Below the pieces are notes generated by a model. The model had not been told where the DNA came from. It did not search any database and saw only the letters and a list, made by a program, of their open reading frames with translations. Positions 1 through 12,701 of a stretch of 64,000 nucleotides of DNA are shown here, piece after piece; position 1 is the first letter of the stretch; the number at the start of each line of letters is the position of its first letter. The position numbers and the translations under genes are program-made. The stretch comes from Cephalotus follicularis (taxonomy: Eukaryota > Streptophyta > Magnoliopsida > Oxalidales > Cephalotaceae). The stretch covers positions 186,001 to 250,000 of the forward strand of contig BDDD01000566.1 of NCBI GenBank assembly GCA_001972305.1, read 5' to 3'.

Positions 1-1309
1 ATTTGAACCATTTTCAGAATTGAATTGTCTAATTTTCCACTGTTCTACCATCCAGAACAGTCGGCTGTTCCTGTGGACAGTCGGCTGGATTGGATGAGCA
101 GCCGACTGCCATATGAACACAGTCGACTGCCTTAGGTTGAGTAGTCGACTGGACCTATGAACCAGTCGACTGTCTGCATGCTGGTTTGAGTAATCGGCAT
201 GCCCTTGTGATTAGTCGACTGCCAAGCTTCCCCAGTCGGCTGGAGCTCTGTAATAGTCGACTGTTTTGTCCAGAAATGTACTGTTTTCAACCGTTTTAAT
301 CAGTTCGTTCTTCGAATCGATCTGAGTCTTTTCCAAACACTGTTATGAGTCTGTTTAATGCTTCTGATGTGTCTTAGACTCTTATACGTATGATTTTGGA
401 TGCCTTTTAGATTATTGTGCTTCACGTGGAATTCGTTTGAATCGTCTATCCGTAAGTACTTTGTGAACGCATAAGGTACGGATTTTCTGTTCCTTGGCTA
501 TATGATATTTCGAAATGAAACAGTTTTGATATGCTTCTTCGTTTATGAAATCGATAATGTTTTATGGTTTTGATATGTTTCGAAATTAAAGTTGGTTTGA
601 TATTTTTTTAAATGATTCTGACTTTATACATATGATATGAAATGATACGATATGTTATGAAACGTATGATATGATACCGTTGTGAGCCCAAATTTATGTT
701 ATGTGATATGTATGTGGCTCAGTATGACCTATGATTTGTGAATCATAAATAATGTTTTGAAATGTTTTGAAGTTATATGGATTTTATGAAAAGTACAAAT
801 GTGATTTTACGATTATGTATATGTTCTAACTGTTTAAGATTTCCGTTACGAAGTTTATTGAAATATTACTGTTTTTAAATTATCGTTTACTGTTTTTATT
901 TCCCTTATCCGTACTGAGGTTTGCTCAGCCGCGTTTTTGTTTCCATGCGGCAGGTTTTCAGGAGCAGCGAGGGAAAGTGTGAAAGAGTGATGACTACTAC
1001 CCTATGTCTTTGGATCCCTAGGAGTGTGATCCCTATGTTATGTCTAGTATTCATAAACACTGATGGTTATGTTTTTATGTCATAATTTGGAACTGGAATT
1101 ATGTTTTGAGCTTTTCGCAAATGTTTAAAATGGTTAACTGTTAAGTTTTAATGTTAAGATAATACTGCCACGTTTTTGGCTGTTTTTGGCTAATAAAGTA
1201 ATGATATGATTCGTTAAGTAATGTTTATGCTCAGATAAGTAATGTTATGATATGATAGGTTCTGCATGATATGACCCTATGACGACTCCCGCCGTCCGGG
1301 GGTGTTACA
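1..1309 (+). mobile_element. D: right part of a Gypsy-type LTR, truncated by the window edge
   Basis: The segment ends in GGGGGTGTTACA at 1309, the usual terminus of chromovirus (Tekay/Del-like) LTRs. It has no coding frame. It holds a palindrome array near its left end, then a long AT-rich stretch, then a landmark around 905-965 (a CTGAGG/CTCAGC block followed by TTTTCAG) that also precedes the LTR end in the solo LTRs further right. Directly after 1309 begins the leader of Copia element A, so D is best read as an insertion into A's 5' leader. Its left end, and A's own 5' LTR, lie outside the window, so no target duplication can be checked. Full element and solo LTR cannot be told apart. Confidence 0.7.
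58..263. repeat. Phased array of CAGTCGACTG-like palindromes in LTR D
   Basis: Ten copies of a 10-bp palindrome (CAGTCGACTG, variants CAGTCGGCTG, CAGCCGACTG, TAGTCGACTG, one decayed TAATCGGCAT) start at 58, 78, 99, 120, 142, 163, 191, 212, 233 and 254. The steps are 20, 21, 21, 22, 21, 28, 21, 21 and 21 bp. The 11-bp spacers do not resemble one another, so this is not an ordinary tandem minisatellite. Confidence 0.9.
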
Positions 1310-1447
1310 GTTATGGGATTCGCTTAAAACAGTGGGAGCCTAAGGGGAAAAACACATAAAAGATTAAAGACTAAATCTTTATGGTTATAAACATTTAAAT
1401 TGAATTTATCTGAATATTGTCTTTATTTTATATCTGCAGAAATCGCA

Positions 1448-2330
1448 ATGATAAACCCTCTCATTGTAATTCTTGAGAAGAATCAGTTGATAGGTCCAAA
1501 TTATGTGGACTGGCTACGGAATGTCAAAATAGTTTTGAATTCTGAGAACATAGATTATGTCATAGAGGCCCCTCTGCCAGCACTGCCTGCTGAAGATGCC
1601 TCAACCGAAGATCATGACATTTATAAGAAATGGGTGGTTGATGAAAAGAAAGTCAGAAGCTACCTAATGGCATCGCTGAGCAATGCCATACAAGTCCACC
1701 ATGAATCAATGGGAGACTCTAGGGAAATTCTCCTACATCTCCGTGAGTTATACGGAGAGACTATTAGGAATGCTCAGTTCTAGCTCACTGTTGAGCTGTA
1801 TGACATTAAAATGGCTGAAGGATCTTCTGTTAATGATCATGTGCTTAAGATGATCCATTCGATTGAACGTCTTGCTGCTCTTGGCATCATTCAGGATGCT
1901 GAATTAAGCACATATCTGATCCTTCATTCGCTTCCACCTTCCTTCTCTGGTTTCATCACAAATTTTAACATGAATAGGATATCAGCTACTCTTCCTGATC
2001 TTCTAAACATGCTGAGGAAAGCCGAAGTGAACATGAATAAGGGCAATACACCAGTCATGATGGTAGGGCAGTCCCATAGGCCCAAGAGGAAGGGCAAGTT
2101 CAACCTTGAGAAGGAGAAGACTAAAAATAGGATGATACCACCACGACCGACATCTTTCAAACCAGGGAGAGCCAGACCACCTAATCAGATAAACCAGCAA
2201 GTTGTTGCTGCGCTGGACACTGCCGCAAGAGTTGCACCTGCTGAGGAGTCTGCCTCAGAAGCTCTTGCTAAGAGACCGTGCTTCCATTGTGGGAAGCTAG
2301 GACATTGGAAAAGGAACTGTGTGACATTCC
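1448..2330 (+). pseudogene. gag: A gag (capsid/nucleocapsid), with internal stop
   Basis: Gag forms the cytoplasmic particle that packages the element RNA. The ATG at 1448 opens a Copia-type gag N-terminus; an earlier in-frame ATG at 1400 lies in leader-like sequence. The frame is stopped by TAG at 1781-1783 and continues in the same frame. A nucleocapsid zinc knuckle CFHCGKLGHWKRNC (CX2CX4HX4C) is encoded at 2279-2320. Lys/Arg-rich sequence at 2070-2170 precedes it, as expected for RNA binding. The stop replaces what family comparison suggests was a glutamine codon. The gene is non-functional as a single product. Confidence 0.85.
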
Positions 2331-3700
2331 TTATATCAATTGGCAAATGTATGCCCTATTTGTCTTATATAGAGGTGAATATGAATATTTATGATTCATC
2401 TTCCTGGATTTTAGACAGCGGATGTGATACTCACATATGTTCTAATTTACAGGCCCTCACGGACAGAAGAAACCTTGAGAAGGGTGAGGGAGATCTTGCG
2501 GATGGTTCCATTGTTGAAGCCATAGCTATAAGATCAGTTTATATTTTGTTGCATTCGGGCCAGAGTTTAGAACTCAAACATTGTGTTTATTCACCTCACA
2601 TTTTGCGAAATATTATTTCTATTCCAGCATTAGATGCTGAAGGTTTTCATATTATTTTTAAAGACAAGTGTTGTTCTATTTTATTTAATAATATGATTTA
2701 TGCAAAATGTTTCCTTCATTATGGATTATATATATTGAGTAAACATGAGACTGTTTTCAATATGCCAAAAGACAATAAAATAAAGAGAGATGAAGTTAAT
2801 CAATCCCACCTATGGCATTGCAGACTTGGTCATATAAGTAAGAAAAGATTCCACGGGTTGATCTCGGATGGATACTTTGATTTTTCAATGTATCAACCGC
2901 TTCCAACTTGTAAACCCTGTCTTAAAGGTAAAATGACCAAATCTCACTTCACCGGGAAAGGGGAAAGGACCCCAAAACTGCTACGTCTAGTACATACTGA
3001 TGAATGTGGACCAATGATAGTTGATGCCAGAGGTGGATATTCCTACTTCATATCCTTTATGGATGATCATTCTCGTTTCGGTTATTTGTACCTTATGCGG
3101 CACAAATCTGAAACCTTTGAAAAGTTCAAAGAATTCAGACATTAAGTAGAGAAACAGACTGGTAAAAGTCTGAAAACTCTTCGATCAGATCGAGGTGGTG
3201 AGTATCTCTCCACCGAGTTTTTAACTTATCTCAGAGATAATGGGATTATCTCTCTGTGGACCCCTCCAGGAACACCATAACATAATGGTGTGTCTGAAAG
3301 GAGAAATCATACCTTGCTTGACATGGTGCGTAGCATGATGAGTTATGCTGGACTTCCACTGTCTTTCTGGGGTTATGCTTTAGAGACTGTTGTTCTCTTA
3401 TTGAACAGGACTCCAACGAAATCTGATCCCAAGACCCCATATGAGATATGGAACGGGAAGAAACCCAATCTTAGTTATATAAGGATATGGGGCTGCCCTG
3501 CATATGTTAAGCAGGTAGCAACAGATAAATTGGAATCTAGATCCATAAAATGTAAACTTGTGGGATATCCTAAAGAAACAGGAGGATATTACTTCTATTA
3601 TCCACCTAACAACAAAGTGTTTATAGCCAGGCATGCTACTTTTCTTGAGAAGGACTTCCTATTGGAAGACAGTAGTGGGAGTATGATAGAATTAGATGAA
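2331..3700 (+). pseudogene. pol: A pol: protease, GAG-pre-integrase and integrase
   Basis: Protease shows the aspartic motif ILDSGCDTHICSN near 2407-2445. The zinc-binding pre-integrase domain follows, with HLWHCRLGHISKKR near 2809 and CKPC near 2911. The integrase core has its acidic residues in VHTDECGP (about 2990), SDRGGEY (about 3187) and VSERRNH (about 3290). The reading frame is the same as gag, stopped by TAA at 3143-3145 and TAA at 3278-3280. All catalytic residues are still visible, so decay is by nonsense changes and not by domain loss. Confidence 0.85.
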
Positions 3701-3859
3701 CGATCTAATGAACCAAGAGTTGAGGGCTTATCCAATCCTGTTCAAATTGATGTTCCTGAAATTTCAGCTACAATAGATACACAACATCAGCATAGAACTA
3801 CCAGATTACCTAGGGAACCTGAGAGATACTATGGTAGTTTTCTCATTGAAGGTACCCAA

Positions 3860-5016
3860 GAGGTAAATTTCATGAATGATGATCCGGTAAGCTACAAAGA
3901 AGCCATATGCAATATGGACTCGGAGAAATGGCTCAATGCCATGAATTTCGAAATGGAATCCATGTACACCAATAAAGTTTGGGATCTAGTGGATGCAACC
4001 GAAGGGGTTAAACCCTTAGGTTGCAAATGGATTTTCAAAAGGAAGATTGGAGACGATGGAAACGTGAAAACCTTCAAAGCTAGGCTCGTATCCAGAGGTT
4101 ACAACCAACGGGAAGGGATTGATTATGAGGAAACTTTCTCTCCCGTAGCCATTCTTAAATCCATTCAGATTTTACTTGCTATAGCTGCACATTTTGACTA
4201 TGAGATATGACAAATGGATGTGATGACTGCTTTTCTTAATGGAAACATTGATGAAGACATTTATATGACTCAATCTGAGGGTTTCATATCCACTGGTGAT
4301 GACCAGAAGGTGTGCAAGCTTCAGAAGTCCATTTATGGACTAAAGCAAGCTTCGAGAAGTTGGAACATCTGATTCGATGAGACAATCAAAGAATTTGATT
4401 TCATTAAGAATTGAGATGAACCATGTGTGTATAAAAAGGTTAATGGGAGCTTAGTGACTTTTCTAGTCCTATATGTTGACGACATACTCCTTATAGGAAA
4501 TGATGTGATCATGTTGTCGAATGTAAAGACCTGGTTATCCACAGTTTTCTCCATGAAAGACTTAGGAGAAGCTTCCTATATCCTGGGAATAAAGGTCTAT
4601 AGAGATAGATAAAAAATGATGATAGGGTTGTCCCAGTCTTTGTACATTGACAGAGTGCTTAAGCAGTTTAGCATGAAAAATTCCAAAAGAGGTTACTTGC
4701 CTCTTTGTCATGGGATTTCACTTTATAAGCAGAAGTCTCCTAAGACAGCTGAAGAAAGACAGAGGATGATGCACATTCCATATGCTTCGGCAATTGGAAG
4801 CGTCATGTATGTTATGCTTTGCACTAGACCAGATATCGCCTATGCTGTGAGTGGTACAAGAAGATATCAGTCAGATCCATGTGAAAGTCACTAGAAGCCT
4901 GTCAAAGATATCCTCAAGTACCTTAATAGGACTAATGATTTATTCTTAATGTATGGAGGAAAAGGTTTGAAGATTGAGGGTTTTACTGACTCTAATTTTC
5001 AGACAGATGTGGATGA
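3860..5016 (+). pseudogene. pol: A pol: reverse transcriptase and first half of RNase H
   Basis: The conserved Copia start of reverse transcriptase (EKWLNAMNFEMESM, about 3925) leads to the catalytic YVDD at 4472-4483. Stops at 4208 (TGA), 4370 (TGA), 4412 (TGA), 4610 (TAA) and 4892 (TAG) break it, all in one frame. RNase H begins at about 4975 (FTDSNFQTDVDD) and is cut off at 5016 by the 5' LTR of B. It resumes at 15239. The 5 bp before the break, GATGA (5012-5016), are the target duplication of B. Confidence 0.88.
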
Positions 5017-7552
5017 TGTTAGAGTAGGGGGGTCCCTGCATGCCACGAGGTGGCTCTACACAAATATATATGTATGTATGAGATGCACTCCTTAACTGGA
5101 GATATCTCATTAAGCCGCGGGGCGGCTGCATGTGTGTATATTACACTCTCTATTTATACAATCTGAATTCCTTTTCGTGTTTTATAGTGCATATTCAATC
5201 AACAATGGCAACTCGCTATATGTATATCCCAAACCATCTTAAATGGATCGGGTGATCACCATGTCATCCGAGTACAAATATATTGCCCTGTCGTTCGAGG
5301 GGTTGCCTGAGAGGTTATGAGAATGAGATCCTTACTCCCTTCTGACAGAACGTTCCAAGTCATAGGTTCACTTTCTTTGGGCAATTGTTGAACCATAAAG
5401 ACTTGCCGTATTATGCTTGCTCCCGCTCCCGGGTTTAGTGGATGATGGATTAACTCGTTACCATTTGGATTTATCCTAAAGCATAATGCGGGGTTCGTGC
5501 TAAGGAGCATGAGACTGAACAGACCCACTATAGGAAACCTATTTGGAAAGTCATACCTATGTCAATAGGATTCCTATAGTCTTGGTAGTGTATAGTCTAT
5601 GGTGACTAGTAGACCATTTGTGGAGCTACGTTGTATCGTTAGACCTGAGCAGCTGGCATGCGTTGTGTTGTGACTGCTTGGCTTTGATTTCCGCCTTCCC
5701 CAGCACTAGCCACGTGCTGGAAAAAGGGTTGTCTTTGGGCCTTGTGGGAGCTTCATTGAGATGTATGGGCGAGTTCGCAATAAGGGATCGTCATACCCGT
5801 ATGAAGGGTGATCGGCTTTATATTATTTATGTCCATTGAGACCAGGTGTATGAAGACTGGAAACGGGGTTTCCGGGGATGTTTGCCGAAAGTCTCAATGC
5901 GTACGTAAATTTATAGTTATCGCGACTTTACCTAGGGGTGATATTATTCCGAACCCTAGGTCTCGGTCAGAGCTAAGTATGACGTAGGATACATGACACA
6001 TATGTCGGTGACAGGATAAAGAACTGGTTTACTAGATGTTGACTTATAGACGTAGTTTATTCTACGAATCCGGGTGGTGATGGGATTCACATCGGGGCTG
6101 TTTTAATGGTTGGGGACTATTGGGATAGTCGTATAATAACTCATGGGATATTCTGGGAAATTTATAGTCGTACCGGATTCAAACTGGGCTTTCGAGTCCC
6201 ACCTGATTATTGGAAAAGCGATGCATGTTACACACATGCTAGCTTGGTGGGAAATCTAGTTTTAACTAGTATATATTAATTTGGCATTAGTGGCTTATTT
6301 ATTTATTTTATTTACCACCGTATTGTCATTTTGATACATTAAGAGACACCACAGTGGGAGTATGTTTAACATACGTTGTGCGGGGTGCACATATTTAAAA
6401 CAAAGAGAGAAACATTTTGTTTCTAATGAAAAGAGAATAAAACAAAAGTGTGAGATAAGCTTTATGACTATGTTTTTTTTCCTTTTGTTTTTTGGCATTG
6501 CACGGGCATGCCAAACAGGAGAGAGCGCACGGCTTGCGTGCGCAGAGCCTAGACGGCGCGTTTCGACAGGAGAAGACGACGCCTTAGGCATCGGTGGCCG
6601 GAGAAGAAGACCCCCTCATCCACGGTGCGTCTTCCTCTCTCTCTCTCCCTCTTTTTCTCCTCTGTTTTATGTCTGTTTTCTGGCCTGACGCGTTTTCGCT
6701 TCACACCCACTGCCGGTCTTCTCTTTCGCCGCCGGTGGTCCTGGTAGGTGGAGCCGGCTTGGCTCTACCTATTTTGACCCTAGTCTAGGTGTGACCGGCA
6801 CTGGTTGGCCGGGTTTTTGCGCACCAAGTCGACCCTGTCGACTTGGGGGGTGTGCACCGTGGGTCGGCGTTCCATGCTGATTCACGGCGAGTCTTCGGTT
6901 GGGTTGTGTTGCTGGCAGGTTTTGGATGCTAGACATTGCGGTTAGAAGTCACGGCGACCCTGTTTTCGCCGGGACTCGTTGACTCACCGTGTTGGTCTGG
7001 CTGGTCGCCGTGACCGCCCTTTTCCATGGCGATTCACGGAGATTCTTGGCCACGGTTATGTTTATTGGGGTGTTGCCGTCCATATATGTCACGGTCGGTC
7101 CATGGTGCGTTGGCCAAGTCGCACTGAGTTCGAACTCAGTGCGTGTCACTGCCTCTGTCTGTCGTTCCAGGGCACTTCCGGCCGTGTCTCCGCCACCAGT
7201 GGGTAGAGCAGATTTTTTGGAGTCCGTTGGTGTCTTGGTTGAAGTTTTCGTGGACTAGCCAGAAATCGGCAGTTGCTTCGGCAAGCACGTAGCGGCAAAG
7301 TGGTGGAGCCACCAACGTTGGTATGGTTTCTATTTAAATGTTTCCTCTGTGTTTATGTTTGTGAAAAGTGGATGTATGCTTGTTTATGTTAGTTCGTTTG
7401 AGTATTAAACGGAGATCCTAGGCGCATAGATTTTGATAGTAAGATGTAATTGTAAACCTTGACTTGCAGTCTTGGTGTTTTTGAAAAACTAAAATTATAC
7501 ACACTTGCATCCTAGACCCAAAATCCACTGGGACCCCTCCCGGGTTCCAGCA
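5017..7552 (+). mobile_element. 5' LTR of B
   Basis: It starts TGTTAGAGTAGGGGGGTCCC and ends GGGTTCCAGCA. It is homologous over its full length to 12702-15238. The middle has a C/T-rich tract (6630-6665) and a G+C-rich block at 6780-7260, just before the 3' end. Short open frames in the latter (6362-7258) occur in degraded form in both LTRs and look fortuitous. Confidence 0.92.
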
Positions 7553-7554
7553 AG

Positions 7555-7567
7555 TGGTATCAGAGCG
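7555..7567 (+). other. Primer-binding site of B
   Basis: TGGTATCAGAGCG begins 2 bp after the LTR end. TGGTATCAGAGC is the standard plant Copia site complementary to the 3' end of initiator tRNA-Met and primes minus-strand cDNA. Confidence 0.92.
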
Positions 7568-9020
7568 ATCCGTTTTAATATCAATTGGACTTCGATTTCA
7601 GTTTTTGGTGACTATTTTGGAATGATTAAAGTAGCTGAGATTGTAATTTAATTCCCTTCCCATTGTTGTTTTATAAAATTAATTTTTTTCTTAAACCGAG
7701 GGAAACTAGATTTTAAATAATTTAGTGGGAGTTTTATTGGAATATCGGCAATCTTGGGATTATTTCGATTGGTCATCGGAAATTGAAATTGCTTGTGTTT
7801 ATTTAAATTCTATTGTGGATATTGATTTAAATGTCTTATGCATGATGGTAGGCAATGGGATTGAACCTAGCTTTTGGTTTCTTTTGTGGATGGTTTAAAT
7901 TGTTTTATTATCATGTACTTTATTTGGTCTGTAATATGGTTGCCTGCGAGCACCATTTTTCCTTATTTGTGTTATTCTCTCTCTCCCTCCTTTTGTATTA
8001 TATTCTTTATTTTTAAATGTATTTTTGTGTAAATTTCATTTTTGTAAATAAAAGAAGAGAAGAATTGCAAAGGAGCTTGAAGAGGGAAATCAAGGACATT
8101 GCAAGACCAAGTGAAGACCATGTATGCTTGGTGCTTTTTGTAATAAAGTAGTTTTGAATAGTTCACCTAGGAGACTGAGGGATCACATTCGCTCGTGTGA
8201 TCTCTCATAGTTTTAATCCCTAGCCAGGCCATTTTTATTTCTATGTTGATCATTGGATGCATGAGATGGATGTTTACTTTTTGTAAACAATCCAAACACG
8301 TCAAGCATAATAAGCAGCTCCAAATGGATTGGAAGATTAAAATTGATTTAATAAACGGCTTTGGTAATTTAAAATTTTATGAGACCACAAATTCCTTCAA
8401 TTGTAAAATAATAAGTCCATAAGGGGTGGGGCACAAGGGTGCTCCATCGTTGGCCTTCCACGTCTTCGTTTACTAGTATGGATATATTGGGGATAGCACT
8501 GCCTCAGCAGAGGTCCCCCATATTACCATTTCTATTAAATTTCAGTACTGGGGTAGCACTAGAAGGAAATAACTAAGTTTTGATGTTCTGACTAGCCTCC
8601 TAGTGGATATCAAAACTGGTTCATTTCCTTGAGGATTGTGGGTGAGGACTTATACCGAGTTCATACTATTAGCGCCGCTCAGCGGTGGATTGTATGGGTC
8701 GGGAGGCCGAATGATGTATCGAATCTTGCATATCAAGGGCGAGGCCCTAATGTAAATTGGCCTTTAAAACCTACCTATTTGGTATTATGGTTTGTTCGCC
8801 CCAGCGGAGACCATAATATGCGAAATAGATTCCGATCCCCACTAGGAAGCGGGTGCTTCCCGAATTCCACATGGAGGTGTGGGATACGATTAGAATAGTG
8901 TGAGGAACCATAATTATTAAAGACCAAGAATTATGGTAATAACATGAAATCGAATGATCTGCTAAATTACTATCTTGTTTCTTCTAATAGGTTGTTAGAT
9001 AACATATTCTATATACTCAA
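7568..9020 (+). other. Untranslated leader of B
   Basis: About 1.45 kb between the primer-binding site and the gag start. It is AT-rich with no credible coding frame. An 89-codon open stretch at 8629-8898 has no recognisable family features and lies where a packaging leader would be expected. Confidence 0.6.
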
Positions 9021-9780
9021 ATGGCAGACAACACCATTTTTTGGCATGTTTTACATTTTCTTAAGCGACATAATCCACATTTTTTGAATGGTTGCGCATT
9101 GTACTCACGAGCATGGGAGTTGGTCATGTTATGACTGAGATACCCCCACATTAGAGATCAATGCATCTGACCATCACAAGGCCGAGGTGGCTAAGTGGTG
9201 GGACGACGATCATAGACCTCAATACATGGCGAGTATTGCCTTGATGACAAACTGGCAAACGCTATGTATTTCTTCACAGACCTTATGTGCCGTGTTGATA
9301 CAACTTGAGGAGTTGTTTGGCACACAGTCGAGGACTGATAAGGTAGTTTTGGACCAGTCTGGATCAAAACAATCTGTGATACCTATTCATTCTTCTGGAA
9401 CAACCTCAAGGAGAGGTGGATCAAGAGGATCCAGTTCCAAAGGGCAGGGAGCCTATAAGGAAGAAAGAAAAAGAACCACTACTCGTGATTTGGGGATACC
9501 ATTCATTAGAGGATTAAACAACTTATTAAGGAGAAATCCTGCTTCTATGTGGGAAGTTAGGATACTGGAAGAGAAATTGTGAACAATTTCTTGCTTCCAT
9601 TGCAGATGGTGCCTCGGGGTTAGGTACCGTCATATTTTTATATTCCACTTAGCTTACAATGTAAGTTCAATTTGGGCTGTGTACTCAAGTTGTGAGACAA
9701 ACATTTGTAACTCTTTACAGGATGCTAAGAGGAGCTAGGCAGCTGGGAGCTGAGGATGCAATGGACCTATGACATGAAGA
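9021..9780 (+). pseudogene. gag: B gag remnant
   Basis: An ATG at 9021 opens a short Copia gag start (MADNTIFWHVLHFLKRHNPH), soon out of frame. A better-preserved stretch at 9187-9582 resembles the gag of A (a WWDDDH helix, then LEELFGTQSR) and has a basic, Ser/Gly-rich tail. At 9539-9580 a zinc knuckle survives as the bases for C-G-K-L-G-Y-W-K-R-N-C, but a 1-bp loss separates it from its first Cys-Phe. Not functional. Confidence 0.7.
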
Positions 9781-10109
9781 TCGAGGATCTACTTTTATGT
9801 TGTAGGATATTTTGATTTGTATATATATGTAAAGCAATGTGGCTTTTGTATATAGACTAAACTCTTGTAAACATTGTAAAGAACTTTTGTTCTAAACTTT
9901 GATTAGCATATCCAATATATATTTTGTAAAGCTGAGAGCTTTTTGTTTATTACAAATGGATAGTGGCTATTATTTTCTAGTTGTGTATCAGTAGGCACTG
10001 ATTAACTAGATAATGAGTTTTAAGTCTTAAATACTAATCAAACAATAACATCAGTTATTAAGCAATGAATTAATAATAAAAGACTACGAGAGAAATATGA
10101 TATAAATCC

Positions 10110-12600
10110 TTCACAACCTTTTGCATTGTTGATTAGGTCATTCTAGCAAGGCTAGATAAACACGCTTGGTTAAGGATGGACTTTTGGACATCCAGGACGG
10201 GGAGTCCCTTCCAACGTGTACACCATGTTTTCTTGGGGTAATGACCAAATCTTCTTTTCTCCAAGATTGGAGAGAAGGTAGTGGACATATTGTAATATAT
10301 CAGCACTGACATTTGTGGTATAATGTCAGACAATGCACGTGAAGGTTTTCACTAATACATTACCTTCATACTGTGATTCATCACGGTTTCGGTAAGTGTT
10401 TCAATTGAAACACATATCTGAATCTTTTGAATGTGTTAAAGGATTTAGACATGAAGTAGTAGTGAAAACGGGTAAACCCATTAAAGCATTACGCTCTGGT
10501 CGGGGAAGCGAATACCTGTCTGAAGAATTCTTGGGTTATCTGAGAGATAACGGAATTCTCTCTAAATGGATCCTTCATGGAACACCATACTATGATGATG
10601 TTTCCAAACGGAGGAAATTGAAATTCGTGAATATGTCAAATCCATTTTGTCTTTTATTTATCTTCTTATCTCCTTCTGGGATCATGCGTTGCAGCGGCAG
10701 CGTAGATCCTAATCCGGATTCCTATGAAATTCGTCCCTCCATATCTTTTAAGATATTAAATAGGAGGAAACCCAGCCTAAACCAAGAGGGTTAATGGTTG
10801 TCCAGCTTACATAAGAAGGCTGAAACCTTCTAAGCTGGAGGCGCGAACGGATCATTGCTGGTTTTTGTGGGATATCCTAAAAAGTGCTTAGGATTTCATT
10901 TCAACCATCCTAGCGAACAAATGATATTTGTTTAGCATACTGCAAAATTCCTCGAAAGGGGAAAACCTGTTTATAGGAAGCAGTGGGAGTAAGGTACAGC
11001 TAAGTGAGTTACTACCTAGTGAAAGCCCACAGGACGATGAGGAATTAGAGGTGGAACCCTCTAAAGACAAGATTTGGGAAAGGATCCCAACCTGAGAAGG
11101 GATCTTAGTAAGGCACTCCTCGTGAGAGGAGATCAGGCAAGATTTTAACAGCGTCTGAGAAATATGGTTTTCTCGTAAAAGGCACTAATAAATCTAAAGT
11201 CATCAATGATGACGAGCCTGTCAGCTACAAAGGAAACAGTGAAGAGCACTGATTTCTAGGCATGGCTGGGAGTCATGAAATCTGAAATGGACGCCTGATA
11301 CGTCAACCGAGTATGGAACTTGGTTAATGCTCCCATAGGCAGGTTGCCCAATGGTTGCATATATATCTTCAAGAGGAAGATAGGCTTGAATGAAAAAGGT
11401 TAAAACCTTTAAATCGTAATGATTAAGTCTATTCGGATGATGCTTGTTATTGCCACTCGTTATGGATATAACAAATGGCATATGGATGTCAAGATGGTCT
11501 TCGTTGAAGAACTATCTTGAAGAGGACATCTTAATGTCCTAAACCCGAGAGGTTTACATCCAAGGAACATTAGCACAGAGTGTGTGCAAGCTCCTAAGGT
11601 TTGTGTATGACCTTATACAAGCATCCCGTAGATGAAACATCTGTTTGTTATTTTATCAAAAATGATGATATGCCTTATGTCTATCGGAAATAGGATATCC
11701 CAGATATCACTTTCTTAGTATTGTACATAAATAACATTCTACACATTGGTAATGTTGTAGGTATGTTATAGTACAATTAACCAAGAACTTCTCTAAAATG
11801 ATTTGGGAGAGACTTCCTACATTTTAAGAATGAAGATCTTAAGAGTAGATCAAGTAAGTTGTTCGGACTTTCCCAAAACTAGTACATCAGCAGGGTGCTA
11901 ATATAGTATGGACTTATGAATTCCGTGTTTGGCTTACTGCAAGGAATTCATCTTTCCAAAAGGATGTTGAAAGAGACGTCAGAGGAAAGTGTTGCATGAG
12001 TAGACTACCTTAAGCATCGGCTATAGGCTAGATCATGCAATATCATACTTTGTACTAGGCCTGACATCGCGCAAGCCTAAGGGTCTGGCTAGTCGATTAT
12101 CAGTCCAATCCCTGTGAGAGGCACTGGGAATCGTCAAAGAGATCTGAGAGTGACTCAAGATTTCTTCTTGACATCTGGAGAAGATACTGAATTGAATAAG
12201 AGTTTTGTTAGCTTTGTTTTCATCTGTGATCTGAGTGATCACGACATCGTATCAAGATATGCGATTATCCTACACGAAGGTGCTATGTGAGTTGGAGGAG
12301 TCTACAACAGTGGGATGCTATTGACTCAACCATGAATAAGAGTATGTTATAACCTATGATACCGAAAAGTTGATGTTTGGTAGCGGAAGTTCACTGTGGA
12401 ACTTCATGTAGTTCCATCTATCGTTCGTCCAGTTGTGTAGAGTGACGACGATGTGGGGCCTTTGCACAGGCTATGGAACCCAGTCTCATTATCGCTCTAA
12501 ACTTAAGCAACGGTATCATTATGTTATATGATTCAGGATATCGTATACAGAGGAAACATTATCCTAGAGAGATTTACGACGATAGCAAATTTTGGCAGAC
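10110..12600 (+). pseudogene. pol: B pol remnant (integrase, reverse transcriptase, RNase H)
   Basis: Recognisable pieces follow the order of A. A pre-integrase fragment is at 10120-10300. An integrase fragment at 10396-10620 contains ALRSGRGSEYLSEEF in place of the second-Asp block, with Asp changed to Gly. Reverse transcriptase fragments run from about 11220, and the YVDD block is replaced by YINN near 11728. A post-YVDD region (GLSQN, then TRPDIAQ) is at 11870-12070. Stops and frameshifts occur every 100-200 bp. About 1 kb of protease/integrase is shortened relative to A. Confidence 0.7.
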
Positions 12601-12689
12601 CCATTGACCAATGCCATGAGCATTAGTAGTACTTGAGCGACAACGGAAGTGCGATTGGCTTAGGCTAAAGGTCTTCATGGCTTGAGGGC

Positions 12690-12701
12690 CAAGTGGGAGA
12701 T
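12690..12701 (+). other. Polypurine tract of B
   Basis: AAGTGGGAGATT directly precedes the 3' LTR. It is the plus-strand primer motif typical of plant Copia elements; A uses almost the same motif. Confidence 0.88.

Noticed and set aside
58-263. CRISPR-like look of regularly spaced repeats
   Set aside because: The repeats are only 10 bp, the spacers 11 bp, and the setting is a plant LTR.
6362-7258. Overlapping open stretches of 64-108 codons in the 5' LTR of B, with counterparts at 14064-14487 and 14825-15079
   Set aside because: They lie in the LTR G+C-rich block, differ in frame between the two LTRs and have no recognised motifs.
7555-7567. tRNA gene suggested by TGGTATCAGAGC here and at 47623-47634
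   Set aside because: Only the short tRNA-complementary primer site is present, next to LTR ends; no cloverleaf follows.
8629-8898. 89-codon frame upstream of B gag
   Set aside because: Lies in the untranslated leader and shows no family features.
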